In this document: piece after piece, positions 1 through 7,629 of the stretch
How the letters are laid out: the number at the start of each line of letters is the position of its first letter
How positions within the stretch are numbered: the stretch's first letter is position 1
Origin: a virus
DNA length: 23,566 nt
Virus record (IMG/VR): IMGVR_UViG_3300042549_004519
Span: 1-23,566 of that record
Reading direction: 5' to 3' (one strand)
Notes under the pieces: generated by a model
What the model was told of the DNA's origin: nothing
The model's database searches: none
Seen by the model: the letters and a program-made list of their open reading frames with translations, nothing else
Made by a program: the position numbers and the translations under genes

Positions 1-215
1 CAGCGCAGTCTATAATGGAGAATGGTAAGATGCTTGCTAAAGGCTACCAAAACATTAAAGAAGCTGGCAAAAGCGACGCGCAGCAGTATGCTGACGAGTT
101 TGGGAAGTTTGACCCTCAATTTGCTGCACAACAAGCTAAAACACCCGACCAAGGCGACTTTACAAAAGGTTTGCAGAACAAATGGAATGGGCTATTTGGA
201 GGCTCTAATGGCTAG
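1..215 (+). CDS. C-terminal end of an unrecognised virion-region protein (5' partial)
   Basis: The reading frame is open from the left edge (first full codon at 3) to TAG at 213-215. No stop precedes the first ATG at 15, so the gene probably begins outside the window and only about the last 70 residues are visible. They are hydrophilic, rich in Gln, Lys and Asp, and end in a Gly/Asn-rich tail (GLFGGSNG). I do not recognise a family. Its stop overlaps the start of the next gene (ATG at 208), the same tight coupling seen across the late + strand operon, so it probably encodes a structural or morphogenesis protein transcribed with the internal virion proteins. Confidence 0.6.
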   Translation, partial: AQSIMENGKMLAKGYQNIKEAGKSDAQQYADEFGKFDPQFAAQQAKTPDQGDFTKGLQNKWNGLFGGSNG

Positions 216-1842
216 TTTATACGATGAAAAAGTGCTTGGGGCTAAAGATAGAATTGCTTTAGCTCGCAAATTGCAAGAACAAGGCGACAATGTAGCCGCA
301 GGTCAAATGGTCAGCGGTTGGTACGTCCCTAATACTGGCGCAGCTATCACAGGTGCAATTAAAAACATTATAGGCGGATATAAAGAAGGTAAAGCGCAAG
401 AAGATTTGGATAAAGCAGAACGTGAAAAAACGGCCGCTACCATGCGAATGTTTAACTCGGCAGGTATTCGCGTACCTGAAGAAATGGCTTTGCAAGCTGG
501 AACGCCTGAGCAAAAACCTTCTTGGTGGGATAAAACATCGGCGTTCGTTACGGGTGGAGAACAGCCTCAAACCGTGCCTGCCAAACCTTTAGAGCAAAAT
601 GTTGCTCAAAATGTTACACCTGACCAATTTGAACAGCTTGCGCCCGCAATGGCGTTAACGTCGCCAGAGCTTGCGCCTGTGATAACATCTGTTGCTAATA
701 ACAGATACACTAGAGCTACTCAAAAAGAGCTTGCAGACGCGCTTAGAACGGATAAACGTGAGCAATTTGATATATCTGAAGAAGGTAGAAATGCTCGCGC
801 CAAAGAAGCCAACGCGCTTCGCGAAACGCTTTCAAGTGAAAGTAACGAAACTCGAAAAGCAATCGCAGCTTTGGTTGCCGCATCCAGACAAAATCAAGGT
901 GGAAACCAAGACCATTATGCGTCTGCTGGCGTAGACCCTTATACGGGAGAGCCTATTACATTTAATAGACAAACTGGGCAACATTTTAAAGCAGGCCCTA
1001 ACGGAGCGCTTGTCCCATTTGGCAATACCACTGCACCTCCTGCTGTCAATGTTGCGCCTCAACCTACTGGAGCGCCTACTGGAGCGCCTACTGGAATGCC
1101 GCCGCAGCCTAACGGTGCTATGGGCGGCGCTTCTGCACCAAGTAATTTTTCACCAGAACAGAATGCTACCTTTAGCCAAATATATCAAAATCAACTTTCT
1201 GGTATAACTCCACGAATCAGCTTTAAAATTCAACCCGCCTATTTACAATGGCAAAAAGCAAACGGAATAAACCCTAGCGATATTGTAAGAGGAACAGGAG
1301 AGGCAAACGCGGCAAAAAGAACAGAAATAGACTTTAGCTCTGCGGGAAATTCTGGTAAAAACATAATGCGTATTGGAACAGCTGTGCAACATATTGACGT
1401 TTTAAAAGACGCCTATAAAGCCTTAGAAAACGGTGATATTCCTGCTGCAAACAGTATATTTAACAAAATAGCCCAAGAAAGAGGGCAAGCACCGCAAGCG
1501 ACATTTGGTGCTACGGCGCAAATGGTTGCGCCAGAGATTGCAGCGGCGGTATTAGCTGCTGGCGGAGCATCGGCGCTTGGTGACCGTCAAGATTATAAGG
1601 CGCTACTTAACGGCAATATTTCACCCGCGCAGTTTAAAGGGTTGGTACAATCGTTTGATAGTTTGTTTGGCGGCCGAGTTAAAACACTTGCAAGCGCATA
1701 TAAACATGGGACAAATAAAGATTTTGATTATGCAGGATATAATCTTACAAAATTTGCGCCTAAAGAAGAAGCATCTCAGCAACCCGCAGGGCAAACAGCG
1801 CCGCCTAAAAGTAAAGTCATCATTAAGAATTGGAGCGAGTAA
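208..1842 (+). CDS. putative internal virion / structural protein, 544 aa
   Basis: ATG at 208 overlaps the stop of the preceding gene; the frame is open further upstream but that stretch lies wholly inside the preceding gene, so 208 is the likely start. The N-terminal third is helical and charged with a small Gly-rich patch (ITGAIKNIIGGYKEG). The middle (about residues 190-340) is low-complexity Gln/Asn/Ala, followed by a Pro/Gly linker containing a PTGA tandem repeat. The C-terminal part holds an Ala-rich segment (EIAAAVLAAGGASALGDR) that could insert in or lie on a membrane. Position between the upstream virion gene and a 958-residue ejection-type protein suggests a virion protein, perhaps an internal core protein used in DNA ejection. 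Family assignment is inference; no enzymatic motif is visible. Confidence 0.65.
   Translation: MASLYDEKVLGAKDRIALARKLQEQGDNVAAGQMVSGWYVPNTGAAITGAIKNIIGGYKEGKAQEDLDKAEREKTAATMRMFNSAGIRVPEEMALQAGTPEQKPSWWDKTSAFVTGGEQPQTVPAKPLEQNVAQNVTPDQFEQLAPAMALTSPELAPVITSVANNRYTRATQKELADALRTDKREQFDISEEGRNARAKEANALRETLSSESNETRKAIAALVAASRQNQGGNQDHYASAGVDPYTGEPITFNRQTGQHFKAGPNGALVPFGNTTAPPAVNVAPQPTGAPTGAPTGMPPQPNGAMGGASAPSNFSPEQNATFSQIYQNQLSGITPRISFKIQPAYLQWQKANGINPSDIVRGTGEANAAKRTEIDFSSAGNSGKNIMRIGTAVQHIDVLKDAYKALENGDIPAANSIFNKIAQERGQAPQATFGATAQMVAPEIAAAVLAAGGASALGDRQDYKALLNGNISPAQFKGLVQSFDSLFGGRVKTLASAYKHGTNKDFDYAGYNLTKFAPKEEASQQPAGQTAPPKSKVIIKNWSE
1063..1098 (+). repeat. 12-bp tandem repeat, three copies
   Basis: The unit CCTACTGGAGCG occurs twice exactly and a third time ending in AATG, encoding PTGA-PTGA-PTGM in the Pro/Gly-rich linker of the 544-residue virion protein. 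In-frame unit length keeps the protein intact if copy number changes. Confidence 0.85.
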
Positions 1843-4718
1843 TGGCCAGAAGCGTAACATTAGACCTCGATGACGGAACACAGGTTAAGTATGAAAATAT
1901 CCCTAGTCATATTACACAAGACGCTATTATCCAAAGAGCGGAAAAAGAATCGGGGCGCGTAGTAACCGGAGGGAGCGCAGAAGCGCCAGAAGAAAAATCA
2001 ACACTTCAACGGTTTGGTGAATATGTTGCTAATACACCGTCTGCAACGATGCAAAACCTAGGTAATATTTACGCTGGGGGAGCGCAAGGTGTGTCTAATA
2101 TTGGTGTTAACGCAGCGCAAACAGTTAATGCCGTGTCGCCTGAAAAAGCTAACGAATATAAAGCCGCAATTCAACAGCAACTTCAAGGGATGGGCGCAAA
2201 CCCAGAAAGCCTTTCATTTAAAGTAGGTGAATTTGGCGGTGAAACAGCGCCTTTAATGGCGCTTGGCGGCGCAGCAGGCGCTGGCGCTAGAATGGCAAAG
2301 CTACCTGAAAATGTCGCGGCGGCAGCGGAATCGTTTGGTCTTAGCACAGGGCCGTCAAAGCAGTACGCCAAAGACTATATCGCTAAAGTAGGTACTGGCG
2401 CGTTAATGAATACAGCGGCAGGACAGCTAATTGACCCTAATAGCTCAGCTATGGGCAATGCAGGGCTTGGCGCGGCAGCAGGCGCAATATCCGGCACGTT
2501 AGCGCCTGTTGCTCGTGGCGCAGCAACTATAGCAAAGCCTTTATTTGAGTCAGGCAAACAAGCTATTTTAGACGCTAAAATTATAGAAAGTTTGCGCGGT
2601 GCAAAACCGCCTGAAGCAGTTGAAAAGTTACGCGCGGGCATGACGCCCGAACAGCTTGCAACAGATATTCAATCTCCTGACCTTGCGGCTATTATTCAAT
2701 CGTCAGAAAACAATAAAGCGACTGCGCCTGAATGGATGGCTAAACGTGAAGCTGAAAAAGAAGCACTAGCATCAAGAGTTAATCAGGCGCAAAGCTCGCT
2801 TAATGCAGTGCAACAAGGCGAATTGCCTGTTAGCAATGTGCCTAAAGCCATGCCATATCAAAACGTGCGTGATGCGGTAATTGCGCAAAAAGGCGCTCTT
2901 GAGGATACTAAAGCGGCGCGTACAGCAGAGCTATTACGGCAAGCAGAAACTCAACAAGCAGGGCTTGAAGAAGCTAAGCAAGGTATAGTTAACGCGGTGG
3001 CTCAACCTTCTCAACGTGATGTTGGCTTAACGCTTGCGGAAAAGAAAGCAGAGATGGAATCATCCGCTCGCGTAGAACCACGCAAGCTATACACAGAATC
3101 TTATAGTCAAGCGCCAGAAAAGTTTAGTTTTCAACCTTTAGTTGATGCGGCGGGGGACATTAAAAATAGCCTTTCTACGGAGATTGACCGCCATGTTGCG
3201 CCTAAAGTACATGAAATTTTAAAAGCGCTTAAAGGTAAAGAAAACGAAGCGCCTGAAATTTTAGGCGCTAATGGCAAGCCGCTCAACCCTAAAACGGGCG
3301 ATTTACCCTTTGAAGGAACGCTAAAAGACGCGCATGATTTGCGGTCTGCCATATTAGCCGACCTTAGAAACATAAATAAATCGACTGATTCAAAAGCTAA
3401 TTTAACAAAAAGTAATTTAGAAAAATTAGAAGCAGGTATTAATCAGACTATAGCGCAAGGCGTACCTGAAAACGCAGGAGAAACTTTTACTGGCGCAAAT
3501 AAATTATTTAGAGAAACCGTAGCCGCGCCATATATGGAAGGTGAAGCTAAAAGATTAACGACAGAAAATACGTTTTCTCGCCCTAGAATTAACCCTTCAG
3601 AAGTAACAGATAGAGCGCTACATCCTGATTATGCAGTGGACTATGTTAATGCGTTTGGAAGTGACCCAGAAGCAATGCAGACCATTGAAACTGGTATCGA
3701 AGGTAAATTTAGAAATGCGTTAAAGAAAGGGGGTCAAGCAGGCGCAGACTTTATAGAAAAACACAATGAAGCGTTATCCACTTTAGATTCTGCGCCTGCT
3801 AGCGCGGGAATTAAAGACCGCTTAAGCGGATTCGTTCGTGATTTTGGTAGCGCAGAAGCTAAACAAGCAGCGCTTGGTGAGCAGATTAAAGCAATTCCTA
3901 AAGTGGTTGATGAATCGGTTGCAAATCAGCAGCGAATTATTAGCAAATCCGCTAAAGACTTAAGCGCCGCAACTGACCCTGAAAATTTAGCTAAAATAGC
4001 TGTTAATGCAGACGTTCGCACAATGGGGCGAATATTGCACAAATTAACGCCTGAAGCTAAACCTGAATTGGCGCGGCAAGTAATTGATAATGCGTTTGAG
4101 CCTATGACAACGGGCGTTGAAAATGCAGGTGCTAAGACAATTAAAGCGCTTGATAACTCTCGCATAGCGACGCTTTTAAAAGCTACTTATGGTAAAGAAG
4201 AAGGCGCGGCTAAATTGGCAGATTTTAAAGAAACCGCTAATATTCAGTCAATGCTTGAAGATGTAAGAAAGCAAACACCTAATCACCCTTACGACACCGC
4301 GCAAGCGTTGGACAACTTGACTGAAGGTAAACCGCAAATTAAACGCGCCGTAGAAGAAGTAATGGCGGCACTTCAAGACGAAAAGAAATTTGAAGCGTTA
4401 GCGTTAAAAGGTCGTCAAGTAGGTGAATCTACGCGCAAAGTAGCGTCTGAAGCTACGCCTCACACACCGTTCCAACTTTCTACGGGCGGCGCGGTATTAA
4501 AATGGCTTCACACTATCGCTACTAAACAAGCAGATAAAGCAATCGCGGATAAGCTGTCCAAAGAGCTTATGTCGTCAGAAGCATTTGCTAACGCAATTGA
4601 ACGAGCGCAATCTCGTTTGCCTTATGACGAGCGAAACCTTAGAATAGGCGCAAGCGGTTTAGCAGGTCAAGGCTTATCTGCATTGCAATCACGCACATCA
4701 TATAAAGGGGAACAATAA
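1842..4718 (+). CDS. putative internal virion (DNA ejection) protein, 958 aa
   Basis: ATG at 1842 overlaps the preceding stop as TAATG; a TTG four codons upstream is less likely. The first 40 residues (VTLDLDDGTQVKYENIPSHI) form the short domain that begins many podovirus internal virion proteins: a strand-rich DDG segment followed by a helix of the type ITQDAIIQRAEK. Residues about 100-240 are Ala/Gly-rich and amphipathic (GGAAGAGARM), the remainder is long, charged and largely helical with many Glu/Lys/Ala, consistent with an ejected core protein that spans the periplasm. I see no clear lytic transglycosylase motif. The gene overlaps the tail fibre gene by TAATG. Family placement is by N-terminal domain and context; the ejection role is inferred. 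Confidence 0.72.
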   Translation: MARSVTLDLDDGTQVKYENIPSHITQDAIIQRAEKESGRVVTGGSAEAPEEKSTLQRFGEYVANTPSATMQNLGNIYAGGAQGVSNIGVNAAQTVNAVSPEKANEYKAAIQQQLQGMGANPESLSFKVGEFGGETAPLMALGGAAGAGARMAKLPENVAAAAESFGLSTGPSKQYAKDYIAKVGTGALMNTAAGQLIDPNSSAMGNAGLGAAAGAISGTLAPVARGAATIAKPLFESGKQAILDAKIIESLRGAKPPEAVEKLRAGMTPEQLATDIQSPDLAAIIQSSENNKATAPEWMAKREAEKEALASRVNQAQSSLNAVQQGELPVSNVPKAMPYQNVRDAVIAQKGALEDTKAARTAELLRQAETQQAGLEEAKQGIVNAVAQPSQRDVGLTLAEKKAEMESSARVEPRKLYTESYSQAPEKFSFQPLVDAAGDIKNSLSTEIDRHVAPKVHEILKALKGKENEAPEILGANGKPLNPKTGDLPFEGTLKDAHDLRSAILADLRNINKSTDSKANLTKSNLEKLEAGINQTIAQGVPENAGETFTGANKLFRETVAAPYMEGEAKRLTTENTFSRPRINPSEVTDRALHPDYAVDYVNAFGSDPEAMQTIETGIEGKFRNALKKGGQAGADFIEKHNEALSTLDSAPASAGIKDRLSGFVRDFGSAEAKQAALGEQIKAIPKVVDESVANQQRIISKSAKDLSAATDPENLAKIAVNADVRTMGRILHKLTPEAKPELARQVIDNAFEPMTTGVENAGAKTIKALDNSRIATLLKATYGKEEGAAKLADFKETANIQSMLEDVRKQTPNHPYDTAQALDNLTEGKPQIKRAVEEVMAALQDEKKFEALALKGRQVGESTRKVASEATPHTPFQLSTGGAVLKWLHTIATKQADKAIADKLSKELMSSEAFANAIERAQSRLPYDERNLRIGASGLAGQGLSALQSRTSYKGEQ

Positions 4719-5668
4719 TGGCTTTTAATGGCTCTGGGACATATAACCTGCCTGCTGGCAACCCCGTTGTTACCGGCACAACGATTTCATCAACAACGAC
4801 AAATAACACTAACAGTGACATTGCAACGGCGCTGACAAACTGTATCACGCGTGACGGTCAGTCTACGCCGTCAGCTAACTTGCCAATGAACGCTAAGAAA
4901 CTCACAGGACTTGCCGCTGGCACGTCTGCGGGGGACAGTGTACGCTATGAGCAGGTGGTGCTTACTGGCGGCGCATTAGGAACGCCTACGAGCGGTAATC
5001 TTTCAAACTGTACCGATGCAATAGCGTACGGTATAAAATCGGCAACAACAACTGTATCTGTCAGCGGAGCATCCGCGCCAACAACCGGACAAGCATTAAT
5101 AGCAACAAGTTCAACTGCTGCAACTTGGCAAACTGTTGGCTCTGGCGCGTTGACGTTGTTATCAACTGTTACAGCGTCTGGCGCATCTACGGTTGATATT
5201 GAAACTACTTTTAACAGTACCTATGACGCATACCTGTTGATTGGGTCTGGGATTACCCAAGACGTAAATAACAACTCTATTTGGGCAAGAATGAAAATTG
5301 GGGGGTCTTACGTTACTTCGGCGTATAGATATGGAGCATTTCAAGTTGGCTCTGATATATCTCCAAACCCTACTGATGCGGGGGCGTCACAATCTGCCAC
5401 ATCATTACCTGTTATTGATATTTTAGGAAGCGCCGCTGAATGCAGCGCTGATTTTACTATGTGGATATATAACCCTTCTAGCACAGCGTTTTGTAAATAT
5501 TATCTTTGCGATTCTATTACTAAACATAGCGCGTCGCAAATTAGGTCGCAGCGTAGTGTAGGTTCAAACGATGGTACTGCCGCTTTAACGGGAATACGAT
5601 TTTATAATAAAGCGACGGCGGGACTTATATCAGGAAAATTTCGCCTTTACGGTATATCAAATTCATAA
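4718..5668 (+). CDS. tail fibre protein, 316 aa
   Basis: Residues 1-75 (MAFNGSGTYNLPAGNP, then ISSTTTNNTNSDIATAL and LTGLAAGT) match the particle-anchoring N-terminal domain common to podovirus tail fibres. Residues about 87-97 carry the GALGTPTSGNLSNCT motif, typical of fibre shaft regions. The C-terminal 150 residues (from about LLSTVTASGASTVDIE) are rich in Ser, Thr and aromatic residues and look like a beta-rich receptor-binding tip. The protein would form trimers on the virion and bind the host surface. At 316 residues it is short and probably adsorbs via one compact tip. Start overlaps the upstream stop (TAATG). It is followed by a small fibre-associated gene, as usual. Confidence 0.85.
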   Translation: MAFNGSGTYNLPAGNPVVTGTTISSTTTNNTNSDIATALTNCITRDGQSTPSANLPMNAKKLTGLAAGTSAGDSVRYEQVVLTGGALGTPTSGNLSNCTDAIAYGIKSATTTVSVSGASAPTTGQALIATSSTAATWQTVGSGALTLLSTVTASGASTVDIETTFNSTYDAYLLIGSGITQDVNNNSIWARMKIGGSYVTSAYRYGAFQVGSDISPNPTDAGASQSATSLPVIDILGSAAECSADFTMWIYNPSSTAFCKYYLCDSITKHSASQIRSQRSVGSNDGTAALTGIRFYNKATAGLISGKFRLYGISNS

Positions 5669-5679
5669 GGGGTAAAGAT

Positions 5680-5931
5680 ATGGCAAGATTTCACGCAACT
5701 TCAGAAGGTAACATACCTTTTACGGAAGAAGAAGAATTACAGCTTGATGCAGAGTTAGCAGAACACGCAAAAGAGCAACCTAAAATATTGATTAAAGCAG
5801 AGATAGCTGCGCTTGAAGCAACGATTACACCGCGCAGACAGCGCGAAGCTATCCTCAGTATCGACACCCCATGGCTTGCAGATATTGAGCTTCAAATCGG
5901 TCAACTCAGACAACAGTTAGCAGGGATGTAA
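5680..5931 (+). CDS. small protein downstream of the tail fibre (possible fibre assembly factor), 83 aa
   Basis: AGGGG at 5668-5672 precedes the ATG with good spacing. The N-terminus is acidic (FTEEEELQLDAELAEHAKEQ) and the rest is a predicted coiled coil with the motif AEIAALEATITPRRQREAIL and a closing LRQQLAGM. This motif is common in small phage proteins and C-terminal tails of proteins encoded next to fibre genes. Role as a fibre assembly factor or minor tail component is inferred from position. The stop overlaps the next start as TAATG. Confidence 0.6.
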   Translation: MARFHATSEGNIPFTEEEELQLDAELAEHAKEQPKILIKAEIAALEATITPRRQREAILSIDTPWLADIELQIGQLRQQLAGM

Positions 5932-6287
5932 TGGAACATTTCATCTCTTTATTATTCCTTGCACGGGATGCCGCGCACCGTGAGCATTTGCGGACGCGTA
6001 GCTTTGCCGCGCACATAGCGCTTAACGACTTTTATCATGAGATTATCGAGCAAGCGGACGGCATTACAGAGGCGTATCAGGGCAGCTATCAGCTCCTTAA
6101 AGACCTTGAGATTATCGGCAGTAAAAATGTCGATAATATTGAAGATTTCTTAAAGAAACAAGTGACGTGGATTGATGAAAACCGCTATACAGTCTGCGGT
6201 AAAGATGACACGCCAATTCAAAACTTGATTGATGGTATTATGGAAACCTATTTTACCGTGCTTTATAAACTTAGATTCTTGAAGTGA
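5931..6287 (+). CDS. ferritin-like / Dps-like helical phage protein (DUF5856-like), 118 aa
   Basis: The protein is predicted as four helices. The N-terminal segment FLARDAAHREHLRTRSFAAH followed by ALNDFYHEIIEQADGITEAYQG has the spacing of His, Asp and Glu seen in small phage proteins annotated as Dps-like or DUF5856. Those keep the ferritin-like fold, but it is not shown here that the metal site is intact. It lies between the tail fibre module and the lysis genes and overlaps the previous stop by TAATG. Possible roles include a DNA-protecting or structural protein; function unknown. The assignment rests on remembered sequence pattern and needs a profile search. Confidence 0.5.
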   Translation: MEHFISLLFLARDAAHREHLRTRSFAAHIALNDFYHEIIEQADGITEAYQGSYQLLKDLEIIGSKNVDNIEDFLKKQVTWIDENRYTVCGKDDTPIQNLIDGIMETYFTVLYKLRFLK

Positions 6288-6294
6288 GGTCGAG

Positions 6295-6507
6295 ATGCCC
6301 GACGAAGCCTGCCGTTTAGCTAAAGTAGAACAGCGCATTGATGCACTAGAAGAAGTGTTTGAAGACAGAGGGAAAAAGCTAGACGCTATCATAGCCGCGC
6401 TTGACGAAATGAAAACCGAGCAAACGCGTTACAAAGGCTTTATTGGAGGCATCGTATTTACCGTTGGAGCGATATTTTCTTTTATTGCTTGGTGGACGAG
6501 TAAATAA
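6295..6507 (+). CDS. small coiled-coil protein with C-terminal membrane anchor (lysis cassette), 70 aa
   Basis: GAGGT at about 6286-6290 precedes the ATG. Residues 8-45 form a coiled coil (LAKVEQRIDALEEVFEDRGK onward), then one membrane segment at about residues 49-66 (IGGIVFTVGAIFSFIAWW) and a short basic end. This matches XhlA-like / holin-accessory proteins that sit in the inner membrane with a cytoplasmic coiled coil. Position directly before two more small membrane proteins and the endolysin supports a lysis role. It could be an antiholin or holin partner; which one cannot be told from sequence. Stop and next start overlap as TAATG. Confidence 0.6.
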   Translation: MPDEACRLAKVEQRIDALEEVFEDRGKKLDAIIAALDEMKTEQTRYKGFIGGIVFTVGAIFSFIAWWTSK

Positions 6508-6776
6508 TGGAGTTCTTACAGTTTGCTTCGGACGTAGGATTCCCTATCGCGGCGGCGACTGGCGGAATGTATTTTGTCTACCTGACGCAGAAATTCTTGC
6601 TCGATAGTGTGCTTGAGAAGATTAAAAGCCTAATAGGCATCATCAAGCAACTTGATAAGCGCGTTACCGCTATGTCATGTGACATCACCAAAATTGATGA
6701 TTTGGCGTCAACGGCGCTTAACATACCGCAAGAAAAAGACAGACCAAGACCACCTCCTGTTGAGAGGAAAGATTAA
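6507..6776 (+). CDS. YvrJ-like small membrane protein, putative holin component, 89 aa
   Basis: Residues about 8-30 contain a membrane segment with the motif VGFPIAAATGGMYFVY, followed by a helical coiled stretch and a Pro/Arg-rich tail (RPRPPPVER). The GFPI-x-AA-x-GGM pattern recurs in the next gene, so the two look like diverged tandem copies. The layout (N-terminal membrane helix, amphipathic helix, charged end) resembles YvrJ-type proteins found beside phage endolysins. The proline-rich tail is reminiscent of spanin stretches, but no lipobox or signal peptidase site is seen. Lysis role inferred from position. Confidence 0.6.
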   Translation: MEFLQFASDVGFPIAAATGGMYFVYLTQKFLLDSVLEKIKSLIGIIKQLDKRVTAMSCDITKIDDLASTALNIPQEKDRPRPPPVERKD

Positions 6777-7018
6777 TGGACGCCGATGCAATCGCTAAAT
6801 ATATTAACCAGTATGGATTCCCAATTATTGCCGCTGGCGGCATGGGTTATATTGTCTACTTTGTATGGCTTTGGGCAACCACCGTCGTAAAGCCTATTCT
6901 GCAAGAAGCCACAGACGCGCTAATTGAGCTAATCGACCAAGTGCGGGTGCTGGATAATGACATGATAAGACTGACGCAAAAACTGACCACTATTCTATTG
7001 CTACGGGAAAAGAAATGA
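6776..7018 (+). CDS. second YvrJ-like small membrane protein, putative holin, 80 aa
   Basis: Residues about 12-38 (YGFPIIAAGGMGYIVYFVWL and on) form one membrane segment; the remainder is an amphipathic helix ending in basic residues (LLREKK). The GFPI-x-AA-GGM-x-Y-x-VY pattern repeats that of the preceding gene. It overlaps the endolysin start by ATGA (7015-7018), so the two are translationally coupled. Of the three small membrane proteins this is the best holin candidate by proximity. Single-helix topology would fit a class III-like or pinholin-like protein; this is inference. Confidence 0.6.
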   Translation: MDADAIAKYINQYGFPIIAAGGMGYIVYFVWLWATTVVKPILQEATDALIELIDQVRVLDNDMIRLTQKLTTILLLREKK

Positions 7019-7461
7019 AGATAGGCGAAAAAGGGTTAGCCCTAATTAAAGAATTTGAAGGTTGTAAGCTATTGTCATATAAATGCCCTGCGGGCGTGTG
7101 GACGATTGGCATAGGCTCAACTCGCTACGCCGATGGAACACCTGTGAAAGTCAATCAGGCGCTACCAACCGAAGCAGCGGCTTTGCATTTGCTTGCGCAA
7201 ACGCTTGCCCCATACGAACACGCTGTAAACGCGGTTAAGGTCGAGCTAACGCAGAACGAGTTTGATGCGCTGGTATGCTTTTGCTATAACATTGGCACGG
7301 GCAACTTTGTTTCGTCAACGCTTGTTAAGATGCTAAAAGCCGATGAACCTAAGTCTGAAATAGCGGCGCAGTTTCTGCGCTGGAACAAGGCTGGCGGTAA
7401 AGTATTAGCCGGTCTTACTCGACGCAGAAATGCAGAAGCGGAGTTGTTTTTAAGCGAGTAA
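7015..7461 (+). CDS. endolysin, GH24 lysozyme (T4/P22 type), 148 aa
   Basis: The protein hydrolyses the MurNAc-GlcNAc bond of peptidoglycan. The catalytic pattern E-8-(D/C)-5-T is present: E15 in EFEG, C24 in YKCPAG and T30 in WTIGIGST. Here the middle residue is Cys rather than Asp, a known variant. The family's later block ALVCFCYNIGTG and the C-terminal LTRRRNAEAELFL are intact and the length is normal. No signal peptide or signal-anchor is seen, so export should depend on a holin from the genes just upstream. The last 12 bases overlap the end of a convergent - strand gene. Confidence 0.93.
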   Translation: MKIGEKGLALIKEFEGCKLLSYKCPAGVWTIGIGSTRYADGTPVKVNQALPTEAAALHLLAQTLAPYEHAVNAVKVELTQNEFDALVCFCYNIGTGNFVSSTLVKMLKADEPKSEIAAQFLRWNKAGGKVLAGLTRRRNAEAELFLSE

Positions 7462-7629
7462 ATCATCACGTTCACGAGTTGCGCGAAGGATGCAATAGCG
7501 CTGATGCAATCGCACTAAGATAGAGCGTCTACGTTTACCGTGACGCTCTGATTCAATCATCACCTGTAATTCACCTTCTGTGTAATTGTTCAAATTAAAG
7601 AAGATGTCGCGCCATGTTAAGTTGTTCAT
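7450..7629 (-). CDS. small basic protein at the end of the early operon, 59 aa
   Basis: ATG at 7629 overlaps the helicase stop as ATGA, so the gene is translationally coupled to it, and the frame closes with TAA at 7452-7450. The product starts MNNLTWRDIFFNLNNYTEGE, has a Lys/Arg patch (RHGKRRRS) and ends RERDDLLA; it looks like a compact helical protein. I do not recognise a family. Its 3' end overlaps the convergent endolysin gene by 12 bp. The coupling and the normal amino acid composition argue that it is real although very short. Confidence 0.65.
   Translation of the reverse strand: MNNLTWRDIFFNLNNYTEGELQVMIESERHGKRRRSILVRLHQRYCILRATRERDDLLA
7522..7549. other. 8-bp inverted repeat near the convergent transcript ends
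   Basis: AGAGCGTC (7522-7529) and GACGCTCT (7542-7549) are perfect inverted copies around a 12-base loop, inside the 59-residue gene. There is no T tract on either side, so this is at most a weak or factor-assisted stop for the rightward late transcript; it could also be chance. Confidence 0.35.
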
